Assembly (NCBI GenBank): GCA_963383645.1
Contig: OY726578.1
Location: 19,632,592-19,696,591, forward strand
From: Muscardinus avellanarius
Taxonomy: Eukaryota > Chordata > Mammalia > Rodentia > Gliridae
Length of the DNA: 64,000 nt
Direction: 5' to 3'
Below the pieces are notes generated by a model. That model worked only from the letters and a program-made list of their open reading frames with translations, had not been told where the DNA came from and searched no databases. Position numbers and translations under genes: made by a program. Shown one piece after another: positions 41,551 through 51,246 of the stretch (position 1 is the stretch's first letter; each line of letters starts with the position of its first letter).

Positions 41551-41783
41551 ACTAGGGGTATAGTTTGGAGGTAGAAGTCCCTTGGGTTCAATTCCCAGTA
41601 CCTAATAAATTCACAAATAAATAAATAAAATGAAAAGCAAATAGGGCTTAGAGGTAGAAGGTCTCTGGGTTTAATCCCTAACACCAAACAAATGAATAAA
41701 TAAATAAAAAAATAAAAAAATAAAAAGGGCCGGGGGTGAGGCTTACCTGCAGAGTGACCCTGGGTCAATTTCCAGTACCAATA
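41308..41783 (+). mobile_element. MEN SINE followed by three extra ID halves
   Basis: A complete SINE (41,308-41,507) ends in a CA run (41,507-41,548). Three more ID halves follow (41,549-41,602; 41,643-41,686; 41,727-41,780), each with its own A-rich spacer and increasing divergence. Four ID halves with one B1 half fit either repeated linker insertions whose B1 halves were lost, or expansion of the ID half. Confidence 0.78.
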
Positions 41784-42271
41784 AGTATAAGATATAATAA
41801 CGTAAAGGCCCCTGTGAAGACCCCAGCGCTTCCTTCCGTCTCCTCCTAGGGCAAAGTGTTTACCCGTCCAGCTCCCTGGCGTATCCTTGGGTGTAGACCT
41901 TGCCTGGTCCACACCGGGCGGCCTGCAGAGGCAGAGAGAACCGCCATCATCCTCTCCCTTGTCTTCCGGAGGGCCTACAGATTAGAGTGTTATGAACACA
42001 CCGAGCTGGCGCTGGCCGGGCTGCGGTGGCCCATGGTCAGGCGCGGCTAGTGATAACCCCTCTAGGAAGGGGGTTCGTGTGCAGGGCTGGGCGCGTCCAC
42101 TTGAGCTCGGGAGGGAGCAGCGGCTGGGGCAAGCCACGCCTGACCTCCACGTCCAGGCCAGAGGCCGAGGGTGCTGACCTCTGACCTGGCCAGATAACGC
42201 AGTCTCTCTCTGACCTCCATTCTGGCGCCTCTGCCCCATCCGAAGGGGGTCCTTAAAGACACCGTGTTGGT
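41784..42271. other. unique sequence
   Basis: No repeat or exon is recognised. Confidence 0.4.
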
Positions 42272-42476
42272 AGCCGGGTGTGGTGGCGCAGGCTTGTAAT
42301 CCAGGACTTGGGAGGCCGAGACAGGAGGATCCCATTTGTGGGCAGCCTCAGCTACTAGTGAGGCCCTCTGCAACTCAGTGAGACCCTGTTTCAAAATTAA
42401 AAGAATAAAAAACGGGGCTGGAGGTGTAGCTGGGAGGTCGACTGCCCCTGGGCGTCCATCCTCAGCACCACAAAAA
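42272..42476 (+). mobile_element. MEN SINE
   Basis: GCCGGGTGTGGTGGCGCAGG through CATCCTCAGCACC, complete, short A tail. Confidence 0.93.
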
Positions 42477-42699
42477 AGAGAACAACAGTAAGACCCTGTG
42501 CTGGTGACCCAGGACTGCAGAGAGGCCCCGGAGCGTGCGTCGAGGAAGCCTGGGTGGGTGAGCGCCAGGGGCGCGGGTTCCAGCCCGCCTCGCCTGGACT
42601 ACGCCATGACCAGCTTGGGAGGCTGCGTGATACTTAGATATTTGTGTTTTCTTTTATGCGCAAACCCCAGTGGCCTTCCATGTTTGCATACGTGTCTTT

Positions 42700-43232
42700 C
42701 AGGGGCTCAGAGTCCAAGACTCTGTCCCCAGGGCCTGGTGCCATTGGGGGTGGTGGCGCCTTTAAGAGGAGGAGCTTGGTGGAGGCCAGAGGTCCCAGGG
42801 CGCCCTTGAAGGGGATGGTGAGACCCTGCACACGCTCTCTCCCTCTCTCCTCTCTCTCTCTCTCTCTTCTCTTTCTCTCTTCTCTCCCTCTCTCCTCTCT
42901 CTCTCTCTCCCCTCTCTCTCTCTTCTCTCTCCTCTCTCTCTCCTCTCTCTCTCCTCACTCTCTCCTCTCTCTCTCCTCTCTCTTCCCTCCCTCTCTCTCT
43001 TCTCTCCCTCTCTCTCTCCCTCTCTCTCTCTCCTCTCTCTCTCTCCTCTCTCTCTCTCCTCTCTCTCTCTCCTCTCTCCCCCCCTCGCTCCCTCTCCACA
43101 GCCCCAGGAGCACCGAGGTCCACTGACCACGAGCTCTGGCCACAGAACCAGGAGCCCCAAGAACCTTCTGTCTTCATTCGTCCTGAGCTCGGGCACTATG
43201 TTACAGTAATGGCAAGCTGGCTGACATACCGC
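42700..43232 (+). mobile_element. MST-type MaLR LTR carrying a large CT expansion
   Basis: GTGGTGGCGCCTTTAAGAGG and CCCTTGAAGGGGATGGTGAG precede a (CT)n tract. CACCGAGGTCCACTGACC and TATGTTACAGTAATGGCAAG follow. These are the landmarks of an MST-like MaLR LTR in order, with about 250 bp of CT repeat in the middle. Confidence 0.72.
42838..43085. repeat. (CT)n/(CCT) polypyrimidine tract
   Basis: About 250 bp of pure pyrimidine on the plus strand within the MaLR LTR. Units CTCTCTCTCCT recur at irregular 9-17 bp spacing. Confidence 0.96.
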
Positions 43233-43429
43233 GAGACGTCTCATGTTTGCAGAAAAAACCACAATGCTCCCAGGCGCCTGCGACGCCCTGCCCAAGCACC
43301 CGGGGCTTTGGGTTTGACCTTAGGGCCCCACGATGGCCTCCCAGGCAGGAACGGCCCCCCTTTCCAGACCAGGAGACCGAGGCTCAGGGGTGAGCTGCGG
43401 GGCCTGGAGGAGCCGGGAGCCCCTTCCGC

Positions 43430-43790
43430 CTGCGCATTTTGCCTCCGTGCTGTGGGCGGGGAAATCTCAATCTCCTACAAAAATAGAGGTCATCGTGCGG
43501 AAGCAAACGAGATGCCCTGGTTGCCATCCCCGCCCCGGAGCTGGAGGAGGCCGTGCTATTGATCGGCTGTTTCTAGTCTTTATAAAGTGCCTGTTTTTCT
43601 TCTCCATTTGACATTATATTTGCCACTGCCTTTTTTTTTTTAATCCGTTTGCTTCTGATTTGCTATTAGGTTGCAATTATGTTTCCATGTTGTTATGCGG
43701 GATTTTTTTTGTAAACACTGGAATGACTGTATGATAGTCCCTCCCTTAGATAAGTCAAAATCATTTTTCATTTTCCCTCAGGTGGACAGT
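43430..43790. promoter_or_regulatory. candidate island
   Basis: CTACAAAAATAGAGGTCATC, TTCTAGTCTTTATAAAGTGC, GGTTGCAATTATGTTTCC and CACTGGAATGACTG are unique and AT-rich. The later half might instead be an unrecognised old repeat. Confidence 0.35.
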
Positions 43791-43914
43791 TGGGTCGCTG
43801 GCCATTCAGGGGCTCGTGTTTAATGCTACGGGAGCCTGGCTGCTCCTGCGTCTTCTTCCTCCCGTGCTTGACACGTCCCTCAGCAGCTGGTCAGGGCCCA
43901 GGGATGCCTGCCTT

Positions 43915-43942
43915 TCTTTCTTTCTCTCTTTCTTTCTTTCTT

Positions 43943-43992
<50 letters not shown>
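43915..43992. repeat. (CTTT)n-(CT)n microsatellite
   Basis: About 35 bp of TTTC repeats pass into about 40 bp of CT, next to the poly-T side of a SINE. Confidence 0.95.
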
Positions 43993-43996
<4 letters not shown>

Positions 43997-44013
43997 TGCC
44001 CCCCCTCTTTCTT

Positions 44014-44221
44014 TTTCTTTGTGGTACTGGGGGTGGAACCCAGGGGCTTTTATACCTCCGGGCTATACTCCCAGACCTATTTTATATTTTATTTGGAAAC
44101 AGGATCTCACTAAGTTGCTGAGAGCCTCACTAAGTAGCTGAGGCTGGCTTTGAACCCGTGCGATCCTCCTGTCTCAGCCCCCTAAGTGCGGGGATTGCAA
44201 GCGTGCGCCACCACGCCTGGC
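44014..44221 (-). mobile_element. MEN SINE, intermediate type
   Basis: It has the young-type CTCCGGGCTATACTCCCAGACC ID half (given in part) but a standard B1 half with GTTGCTGAGAGCCTCAC, suggesting a recombinant or transitional subfamily. Confidence 0.9.
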
Positions 44222-44390
44222 TGGAATAGCTTTCTTAAAGCACTTGGTCCAGGGTGCCATTTATTAATGACACCTTCCCCTCTGGCCAAAGCTCCACCCG
44301 CAGCCTGAGGGATTATTCTCCTCCCACCCTGGTTTTCAAGGACAAATCACGTTAACCACAAGATAATATTTTTCATTATTATTTTTGACG

Positions 44391-44586
44391 TATTTTTTGG
44401 CCTTGGGGACTGAACCCAGGGGCGTTCTACCTCTGAGCTACACCCCCAGCCCTTTTGATTCTGAAACAGGGTCTTGCTAAGTTGCTAAGGGTTTAGCTAA
44501 ATTACCGAGGCTGCCCTCCAATCTGCTATCCTCCTGCCTCAGCCTCTCAAGTAATGGGATTATGAGCAAGCACCACCATGCCCGGC
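44391..44586 (-). mobile_element. MEN SINE, older
   Basis: GGCCTTGGGGACTGAACCC through AAGCACCACCATGCCCGGC, many changes. Confidence 0.88.
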
Positions 44587-44925
44587 TTCTTTTATGTTTT
44601 TTTTTTTTATTATTTTTTTCAGGGCTGGGGATGGAAGCCAGGGGCATTCGACCTCCAAGCTACACCTCCTGCCCTATTTTTTATTCTTTATTTTGAAACT
44701 GGGTCTTATTGATTTGCAGAGGGCCTCACTAAGTAGCCGAGGCTGTCCGCAAACCATGGTCCTCCGGTCTCAGCCTCCCAAAGTGTGTGTCATCACGCCC
44801 GGCTTTATGTTTTATTTTGAAAAACGATCTAGCTAGGTTGCTGGGGTTTGCCTCGAACCTGCTATCCTCCTGTCTCAGTCTCCTGAGTACTGGGATTACA
44901 GTTAGGCACCGCCACGCGCAGTGCA
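44587..44925 (-). mobile_element. B1-only SINE interrupted by a complete MEN copy
   Basis: An inner SINE (44,601-44,803) has a perfect 10-bp duplication, TTTATGTTTT (44,591-44,600 and 44,804-44,813). The flanking TTCTTTTATG and ATTTTGAAAAACGATC parts belong to one older B1 half (to 44,925). This is another insertion into a T-rich tail or linker. Confidence 0.82.
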
Positions 44926-46027
44926 AAATAATACTTAAAAAAAAAAAAAAAAAAAACCTTGGGTGCTAATGTTGCTGCCTGGGTCCTTTCCTTGCCCGCT
45001 GCGTCCCAGGAAGCTGAGCTTTCTCCCCGCCTGTGTGTTTCCCAGATACACTGCCACTTTTGCAAAGAGTCTGTTTATGGGAGGCCGGGTTTGTCTCAAA
45101 GTTAAAATAGAATTTGAAAATTATTCAGGAGCAAGAAATTAAGATGGAAACCGGGAACCAGGCAACAGCCCCCGCGCTGGTGCCTGAGCGCCTCCGGGGA
45201 ATCTCTTTCCTGTCTTCAGACACCGAGGCACAGATGCGCCGGGCCAGGGGCTGGGAAGGCGCGGCGTGGATGGAGTCCCGGCACAGAGGAGCCTGGGGCC
45301 GGGAGCCCGAGCTCACCTTCAGCCCACACGCCCGCCGTCCAGGACCCGGAGCCTCCCCACCGGCCTCCATCCTCCCTCCCAGCACCTCTGCCACCTAATC
45401 CAGTCTGTATCCCGCACACTCCCTGAGCCCTCAACCTCCTCTCCTCCACCGACAAGCCTGGGTTCTTCAGCCTCCTCTTCTGGCCTCTTCCCTCCCTCCC
45501 TCCGTCTCTCTCTTTCCAGGCACATGGATACCATGGACTTTGCATGGAAAAGTCTGCTTGGAAAGTGTTTCCGTGGCTGGCACCGGGCTGGATGTCACCG
45601 CCTCTGGGGAGCCTCCTGCGATTGCTTCTCAGACGCTCCCTCCTGAGACCCTGTGTTTTCTCTGAAATGTGCTTGGCTCCCCCGAGCCTAGAACTGTGGT
45701 GCTGGCCAGGCCCCTTCAGTCAGGGCTTCTGGGGGCGGCAGGGCCTGGGCTAATCACGAATTGCACATTTATCGGCTGCACAGGCCCACCAAGGGCAAGA
45801 GCCACACGGCCAACGCTCGGCCTCATACCCTGCCCCGCGGGTCCAAGATGCGCCACCGGGGGCGTGAGTTTAGATCTTTGCTACAGCCCTGCATCATTTT
45901 TCCAGATACAGACGCCGGGGGGGTTGTGTCTAGGAAGCCACTCGGAGACTCGGCTTAGTCGGGAGGAGGACGTTAGGTGAAGGTCACATCCAGGAGCCTG
46001 TCCTGCACCGGCTAAGGTTTGGTAAAG
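44926..46027. other. unique sequence after an A run
   Basis: A 20-base A run (44,938-44,957) is followed by unique GC-rich DNA. Open frames on both strands near 45,100-45,650 have no recognisable domain. Confidence 0.4.
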
Positions 46028-46205
46028 CTGGGCCAAGTGGCGCGTGCGTGGAATCCCAGTACTCAGAAGGCTGACCCGGGAGGACTGCGGGTTCGAGGCT
46101 CGCTCCAGCAACTTAGCTAGACCTTCAGCACCTAGGGCTGGAGGTGTAGCTTAGAGTTGGAGATGGCCCTGGGTTCAATCCCCAGCACCAAAAAGAGAGA
46201 AAAAA
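46028..46205 (+). mobile_element. MEN SINE, no linker
   Basis: The B1 half ends AGACCTTCAGCACC and joins the ID half (TAGGGCTGGAGGTGTAGC) directly, without the usual AAATAAAGAATAAAA linker. Confidence 0.85.
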
Positions 46206-46369
46206 AAAGCAAGAGAGCGGAGTAGGGCTTCTGTCTGTCTCTCTTGAAAAACGTAAATAAAAGGGGGGCGCGCGCCTTTAAGGCAGGGATGCGGGGAAAA
46301 TAGGTAGGTAGGTATGTGAGGACCGCGCTCCCGCGCTGGGCCTCCTCTGAATTCCTGTCGCGGCCTGGC
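46206..46369. other. unique sequence
   Basis: No feature recognised. Confidence 0.4.
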
Positions 46370-46660
46370 CTGCATAAACATTCCACACGCAGCTCCAGCA
46401 GACACTTTTTAATAGAATCGCTTAAAACAATTAATTACCAGAGTTTTCATTCAAGCTGCAGTGCTAAAGATACGCCGGCAATAAAAGGCATTTATCCGCC
46501 GGTTTCTCGAGGCCTGTTTGTTATTAAGATGTAAATTAAATCTCCACAGATGTTCCATTTTTTAATCTGGGCCTGGGAGATCAGGGCCGAGCGTGTCCTG
46601 CACGGGCGGATTCCATTACCCGCACATTCATTAGAAGCCCGCGTCTTATTGGAGATCATT
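46370..46660. promoter_or_regulatory. candidate conserved noncoding island
   Basis: ACTTTTTAATAGAATCGC, AAAACAATTAATTACCAGAG, GCAATAAAAGGCATTTATCC and GTTATTAAGATGTAAATTAA are packed in 290 bp of unique DNA. This is the densest TAATTA/ATTTA cluster in the window. Confidence 0.52.
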
Positions 46661-46904
46661 TTTCTTGGGTGATCCCCCCTCCTTTCTTAAACAAATTATT
46701 GGGATAATTGGTTCGTTTCCGTTTCTGCTTCTTCCTGCTTGGGAGCTCGGGTCTGGGGCTCCAGCGAGGTCCCCCACAAAGGACTTTGCCCTCCTGGCTG
46801 TGCGAGCCGCTCGGCTGTCTTCCAGGTGTGACGTGGGGCGGGGGGGGGGGCATCTGGACATTTCTGGAAAACAATTCCGTCTCCCCATAGGGAGATGTTT
46901 CGGG

Positions 46905-47000
46905 TCCCTAATGGTCAGGACTGGGTCTGTCTTGTTCAATACCGGGTGCCCAGAGCCTCGCCCAGTGCTCAGCACAAGGAAGATGGTCAAGTAATAAATC
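46905..47000 (+). mobile_element. MIR/L2 3' end
   Basis: CTTGTTCAATACCGGGTGCC and AGTGCTCAGCACAAGGAAG..TAATAAATCC, in part, resemble the end of an ancient SINE or LINE. Confidence 0.5.
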
Positions 47001-47082
47001 CAGCCTCTCTATGTACCCGGAGGGGTTGGTTACCCCCAACCCCCATAACAAAATGCATAATATTTGCATCTTATCTATTCTG

Positions 47083-47446
47083 ATTTGAATATAAAATGTC
47101 CCCCAGAAAAGCGCCCATGTTGGCTCTGCAGAAATGTCCACCTCGGGCTCTAGCTGCCCCAGTGGAAAACGCCATGGAAGGCTGGGTAATTGGGGTCGAC
47201 CACTGGGCGGTCTAGAGTGTGGCTGGACCGCAGCCTGGGGGCCGTGTCTGCCTCTGGTCTCTCCTCCGGCTCCCTCTGCAACCCTGGTGTTGACCAGCTC
47301 TCCTGGGCCCGCCCTGCCCTGGCGCTTCTGCCTGGAGCAGGCTAACCATGAACTGACCTCGGAAACCGCCAGCCCAATAAGCCTTTTCTGTTGTAAGTTG
47401 TTGCCAGGTATTTTGGTTACAGTGAAGAACAAGTCAACTAAAATAT
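47083..47446 (+). mobile_element. MaLR LTR
   Basis: It begins GATTTGAATATAAAATGTCC and ends with CCCAATAAGCCTTTTCTG, GTATTTTGGTTACAGTGAAG. These are MaLR landmarks at both ends, so it is close to full length. Confidence 0.68.
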
Positions 47447-47491
47447 AACCTACACACATCTTTCCACAGACTTTAAATCATCTCCAGGTGT

Positions 47492-47711
47492 CTTTTTTTT
47501 TTTTTTTTTTTCAGAATGAAAGGTTGAACCCGGGATCTTTTACCTCCAAGCTACACCCCCAACCCAATTTTTAAAAATTCTTTATTTTGAAAGAGGGCTC
47601 ACTAAATTGCGGAGGGCCCCACTAAGTAGCTGAGGCTGGCTGTGAACCTGGGATCCTCCCGTCTCGGCCTCCCAGGTCCTGGAATTAAAAGCGTGCGCCA
47701 CCACGCCCGGC
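47492..47711 (-). mobile_element. MEN SINE
   Basis: Poly-T, then AGAATGAAAGGTTGAACCC (diverged ID half), linker and B1 half. CTCCAGGTGTCTTTT on the left and TTCTAGGTGACTTTT on the right form an imperfect target duplication. Confidence 0.9.
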
Positions 47712-48105
47712 TTCTAGGTGACTTTTAATCCCTAATACAGTGTAAACAGGACGGGAATAGTTGTTATACTGTACTGTTTAGGGAATAACGACGAGGAAAG
47801 AATTCTCTCCATGTTCAATACAGACCCAGCTGTGTACACGCAGACAGCGCGAGCTGCGGCCGGGGTGCCCATGTGGAGATTTGTTTGCCTGGAATCAAGT
47901 TTTGCCTTTTTGGAACTTGAAAAAAAAATAAATTCTGATTTTTATTCCAATTTTTTATACTTTTATTGGTGCATTGAAATTTCACATCACAATGTAGTTC
48001 AGAGTGATACTTTCTGAAATTAAAAAAAAAATGATTTCAATCTGAGTTTAGCTAAATCCGCAGATTTGGGGCCTTCAGATACAGCCCCGAATTTTAGCAC
48101 AATTT
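47712..48105. other. AT-rich unique sequence
   Basis: TTTTTATTCCAATTTTTTATAC and neighbouring AT-rich words could be an old LINE or a regulatory island. Nothing is recognised. Confidence 0.35.
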
Positions 48106-48119
48106 AAATGCCCAGCGTG

Positions 48120-49290
48120 GGGGCCAGCGAGGCCGGCATCGGAGCCTGCCGTGAGGCAAGGCCGGTACTGGGGCCTCTGAGGCCAGGATCGGAGCCTGCC
48201 GAGGGGTTAGGCCGGAGCTGGGGCCAGTGAGGCCGGCATCGGAGCCTGCTGTGAGGCATGGCCGGTGCTGGGACCTCCGAGGCCAGGATCGGAGCCTGCC
48301 GAGGGGTTAGGCCGGAGCTGGCCAGTGAGGCCGGCATCGGAGCCTGCCATGAGGCAAGGCCAGTGCTGAGGCCTCCGAGGCCGGGATCGGAGCCTACCTT
48401 GAGGCAAGGCCGGTACTGGGGCCTCCGAGGCCAGGATAACAGCCTGCCGAAGGGTTAGACCGTTGCTGGGGCTAGCGTGGCCAGCATCGGAGCCTGTCGT
48501 GAGGCGAAGCCAGCATCGGAGCCTGCCATGAGGCATGGCCAGTGCTGGGGCCTCCTAGGCCGGGAGCGGAACCTGCCGAGGGGTTAGGCTGGTGCTGGGG
48601 CCAAGGAGGCCGGCATTGGAGCCTGCCGTGAGGCTAGGCCGGTGCTGGGGCCTCCGAGGCTGGGATTGGAATCCTGCCAAGGGGTTAGGCCGGTGTAGGG
48701 GCCAATGGCCAGCATCGGAGCCTGCCGTGAGACAAGGCCACTCCTGCGGCTTCCAAGGCCGGAACCGAAGCCAGCTGAGGGGTTAGGCTGGTGTAGGGGC
48801 CAGCGAGACCAGAACCAGGGCCTCCCATGAGGCAAGGCCGCTGCTTGAGCCAGCGAGGTCTGGATCAGTCCACTGAGTAGCCAGGCCACTACTGGGGCCG
48901 TCAAGAGTGGGATCGGTACTTGCAACGCAGCATGCACAGAGAAATATCGCAGAAAATATAAATCAGAATGCTTCTCTTAATCAGCAATAACTAGGAGGAA
49001 AGGGGCAACAGGAAGAGGTTGAGCTATAGAAAGGGCCCTATAGTGAAGCAACTAATGTGACCAATCAGAGGGTATGTAATAGTGGAGGATGGATGCAGGA
49101 GGTACATAAACAAATGTATCAAAGTTAATCAAAGAAGCTTGGGATGGAGGGAGGGGGAGGGAATGGGATGGGGCTTGGAGGAGGGCTAATTGGATGATGT
49201 GTGCTGTATATCCTCTCAAGTCTTGTACTCCAGTGTGATTGATATATGACTACAATGCACCAATTTAAAAAATAAATAAATTAATTTAAA
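48120..49290 (+). mobile_element. composite GC-repeat retroelement, copy 2 (longest)
   Basis: AAATGCCCAGCGTG flanks it on both sides (48,106-48,119 and 49,291-49,304), a 14-bp perfect target duplication. About 790 bp of tandem units form the 5' part (48,120-48,910). Each unit is about 50 bp; units ending GAGGCAAGGCCGGTGCT and GAGGGGTTAGGCCGGAGCT alternate, giving a 100-bp period. A middle region follows (48,911-49,200: CTATAGAAAGGGCCCTATAG, ACCAATCAGAGGGTATG), then TACAATGCACCAATTTAAAA and an A-rich tail. The middle and the repeat junction (TCGGTACTTGCAACGC) match copy 1 at 14.1-14.8 kb. It has no coding capacity; stop-free frames in the repeat part come from its composition. Confidence 0.9.
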
Positions 49291-49324
49291 AAATGCCCAG
49301 CGTGATGCTTAACAAACACACAAG

Positions 49325-49909
49325 CTTTTTTTTTTTTTTTTTTTATGGTACTGGGGATGGAACCCAGGGGCTTTTCTACCTCAGGGCTACACTCCCAGAC
49401 CTATTTTATAGTTATTTGGTTAACAGGGTCTCACTAAGTTGCTGAGAGCCTCACTAAGTAGCTGAGGCTGGCTTCGAACCTGTGTGATCTGAAAGAATGG
49501 AAATAGGGGGTTTAGGAGGGAGGTAAAAACATCAACCGGGTTATCAGAGACCGCTGCTTTATTCAGAACCGACCCGGCACCCTCCGGGGAGTCAGCCGGC
49601 CGTGGGGAAAGGGACGGAAGGGCCACGCGTCTGGAGAGTTGCACACAGTCCTGATTGGCCGGCTGAGTCACGTGGCGGATCAGAGGTACCGATGTTTTAT
49701 AGGCACGCTGATTCTCTCGCGACGTCTGTAGTCTCGCGATGTTTGGAGTCTCGAGGCACCTGGATTCCTGCGATATCTCCGCCTCCAGGGTTCTACCTCC
49801 TGTCCCGGCTGCGGGATCACGCAGGGGAGGGAGGGACCCGGCTTATCACACTCCTCCTGTCTCAGCATCCCAAGCGCTGGGCTTACAAGCGTGCGCCCAC
49901 ACCCCCGGC
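49325..49909 (-). mobile_element. MEN SINE split by a retroviral LTR
   Basis: The first part (49,325-49,489) stops at CGAACCTGTGTGATC. The remainder (TCCTCCTGTCTCAGC through CACACCCCCGGC, 49,852-49,909) resumes after the LTR. The two parts together make one complete SINE. Confidence 0.85.
49490..49850 (-). mobile_element. solo LTR of a class I endogenous retrovirus
   Basis: It is bounded by TG...CA (TGAAAGAATGG at the left, GGCTTATCACA at the right). On the minus strand it has TCGCGAGA words (reverse at 49,715-49,722 and 49,732-49,739), a TATA box (CTATAAAA, reverse at 49,695-49,702) and AATAAAGC (reverse at 49,557-49,563). It aligns with the LTR at 6,788-7,302. No internal viral sequence is present, so it is a recombined solo LTR lying inside an older SINE. 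Confidence 0.78.
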
Positions 49910-50539
49910 GACACACACAGTCTTAATGTAACCCCCAACAACCTAGAAGAGAGATACTATCACGGTCCACACACATTTCAGGCTTTGAACCTAGGCAGCC
50001 TGGCTCTGAATATCCTCACTTAACTCCTCCCTACTCTACCCAGGGGCATTGGGTGTGGGGTCCAAAATGCACGGGGGTGTTAAATGTGCATTTATTTAGC
50101 GCCAAGACCACTAGGCCCCAAAGTGCTTAGCGGGTCCAGGGTGGCCCCCTCATTACCATTAGCATCGCTCGGCCATGGCCAAGGCCCCGGCCTTGCAGAT
50201 GTGGAAGCTGGATGGTGGGCAGAGGCTCGGGACCAGCTACACAATTCAGGGGACCCTGGGAATTGCATGGGTGTCCGGCCGGGAGGCCGGCCTGACGACT
50301 CTGGCTCGCGCCTAGGAGGGCCGGCCTGGGCTCCCCTGCAGCCCCCACGCTGGCCTCTACTCTCCCACCACCAGCCTCCCTGCCTCCCCCACACCTTCCC
50401 CTGATTCTCACAGCATCAGGCGGCCTGAGCTTTCTGTAGGCCTCCCAGGCAGGAGGGGATGGACCCATCTGGCCACACGCCCGGGCGCCCTGTGTCCTGA
50501 GCCAGGATTCTCTTGCGTTTCTCCGAGAGCCAAATGCAG
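49910..50539. other. unique sequence
   Basis: No repeat or exon is recognised. Confidence 0.4.
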
Positions 50540-50640
50540 CCGTATCCCTGTTCCCATCGGAACAAAGAAACAGAGACAGGAAGTGACTTGTTCAAGGTCA
50601 CACAGCAGGGATTGCAGTCCAGGGCCCTCTGCCACCCGCG
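50540..50640 (-). mobile_element. MIR fragment
   Basis: AAAGAAACAGAGACAGGAAG and TTGTTCAAGGTCACACAGC follow the reverse MIR core. Confidence 0.65.
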
Positions 50641-50659
50641 CCTGTTGGGGTTGCTTGTT

Positions 50660-50866
50660 TTCTGAGGGGCGTACTGGGGATGGAACCCAGGGGCGTTCTA
50701 CCTCTGAGCTCCACCCCCAGCCCTATTTTTTATTCTTTATTTTGAAACCAGGTCTCACTGAGTTGCAGAGGGCCTCACTAAGTAGCTGAGGCTGCCCGCG
50801 AACTGCGATCCTCTGGTCTCAGCCTCCTGAATGCTGGGATTACAAGCGTGCGCCACCACGCCCAGC
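50660..50866 (-). mobile_element. MEN SINE
   Basis: GTACTGGGGATGGAACCC through GCGCCACCACGCCCAGC, complete. Confidence 0.94.
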
Positions 50867-50872
50867 GATGAT

Positions 50873-50981
50873 TCTTTCTTTCTTCCTTTCTTCCTTCCTT
50901 TCTTTCTTTCCTTCCTTCCTCTTTCTTTTCTTTCATTCTTTCCTTTTCCTTTTTCTTTCTCTCTCTCTCTGTCTCTCGCTG

Positions 50982-51012
<31 letters not shown>

Positions 51013-51083
51013 ATATATCTGTATATCTATATCTATATCTATCTATCTATCTATCTATATCTCTATATATCTCTATATATCTA

Positions 51084-51118
<35 letters not shown>

Positions 51119-51124
51119 ATATAA
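50873..51124. repeat. compound CTTT-CT-TATC microsatellite
   Basis: TTCTTTCC units (50,873-50,960) pass to CTCT/GTCT (50,960-51,012) and then TATCTATATC (51,012-51,122). Three motifs in series suggest successive slippage states. Confidence 0.95.
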
Positions 51125-51246
51125 TTTTTTTGGAGTACTGAGGATTGAACCCATAGAGGGCCTCACTAGGTAGCTGAGGCTGGCTTCGAACCTGCAATCC
51201 TCCTGTCTCAGCCTCCCAAGTACTGAGATTACAAGGTACGCCCAGT
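51125..51246 (-). mobile_element. MEN SINE, deleted centre
   Basis: GAGTACTGAGGATTGAACCC joins directly to AGAGGGCCTCACTAGG. The linker and parts of both halves are gone. Confidence 0.82.

Noticed and set aside
45216..45646. Overlapping frames on both strands near 45.2-45.6 kb, possibly an exon
   Set aside because: They are open on both strands, as expected for GC-rich DNA. No conserved residues or splice signals are convincing.
48104..48937. Repetitive frames with a recurring Pro-Asn-Pro-Ser-Ala-Gly-Ser-Asp peptide, suggesting a repeat protein
   Set aside because: They are antisense readings of the composite element's GC-rich units. Unit length is not a multiple of three, so no frame stays in register across the array.
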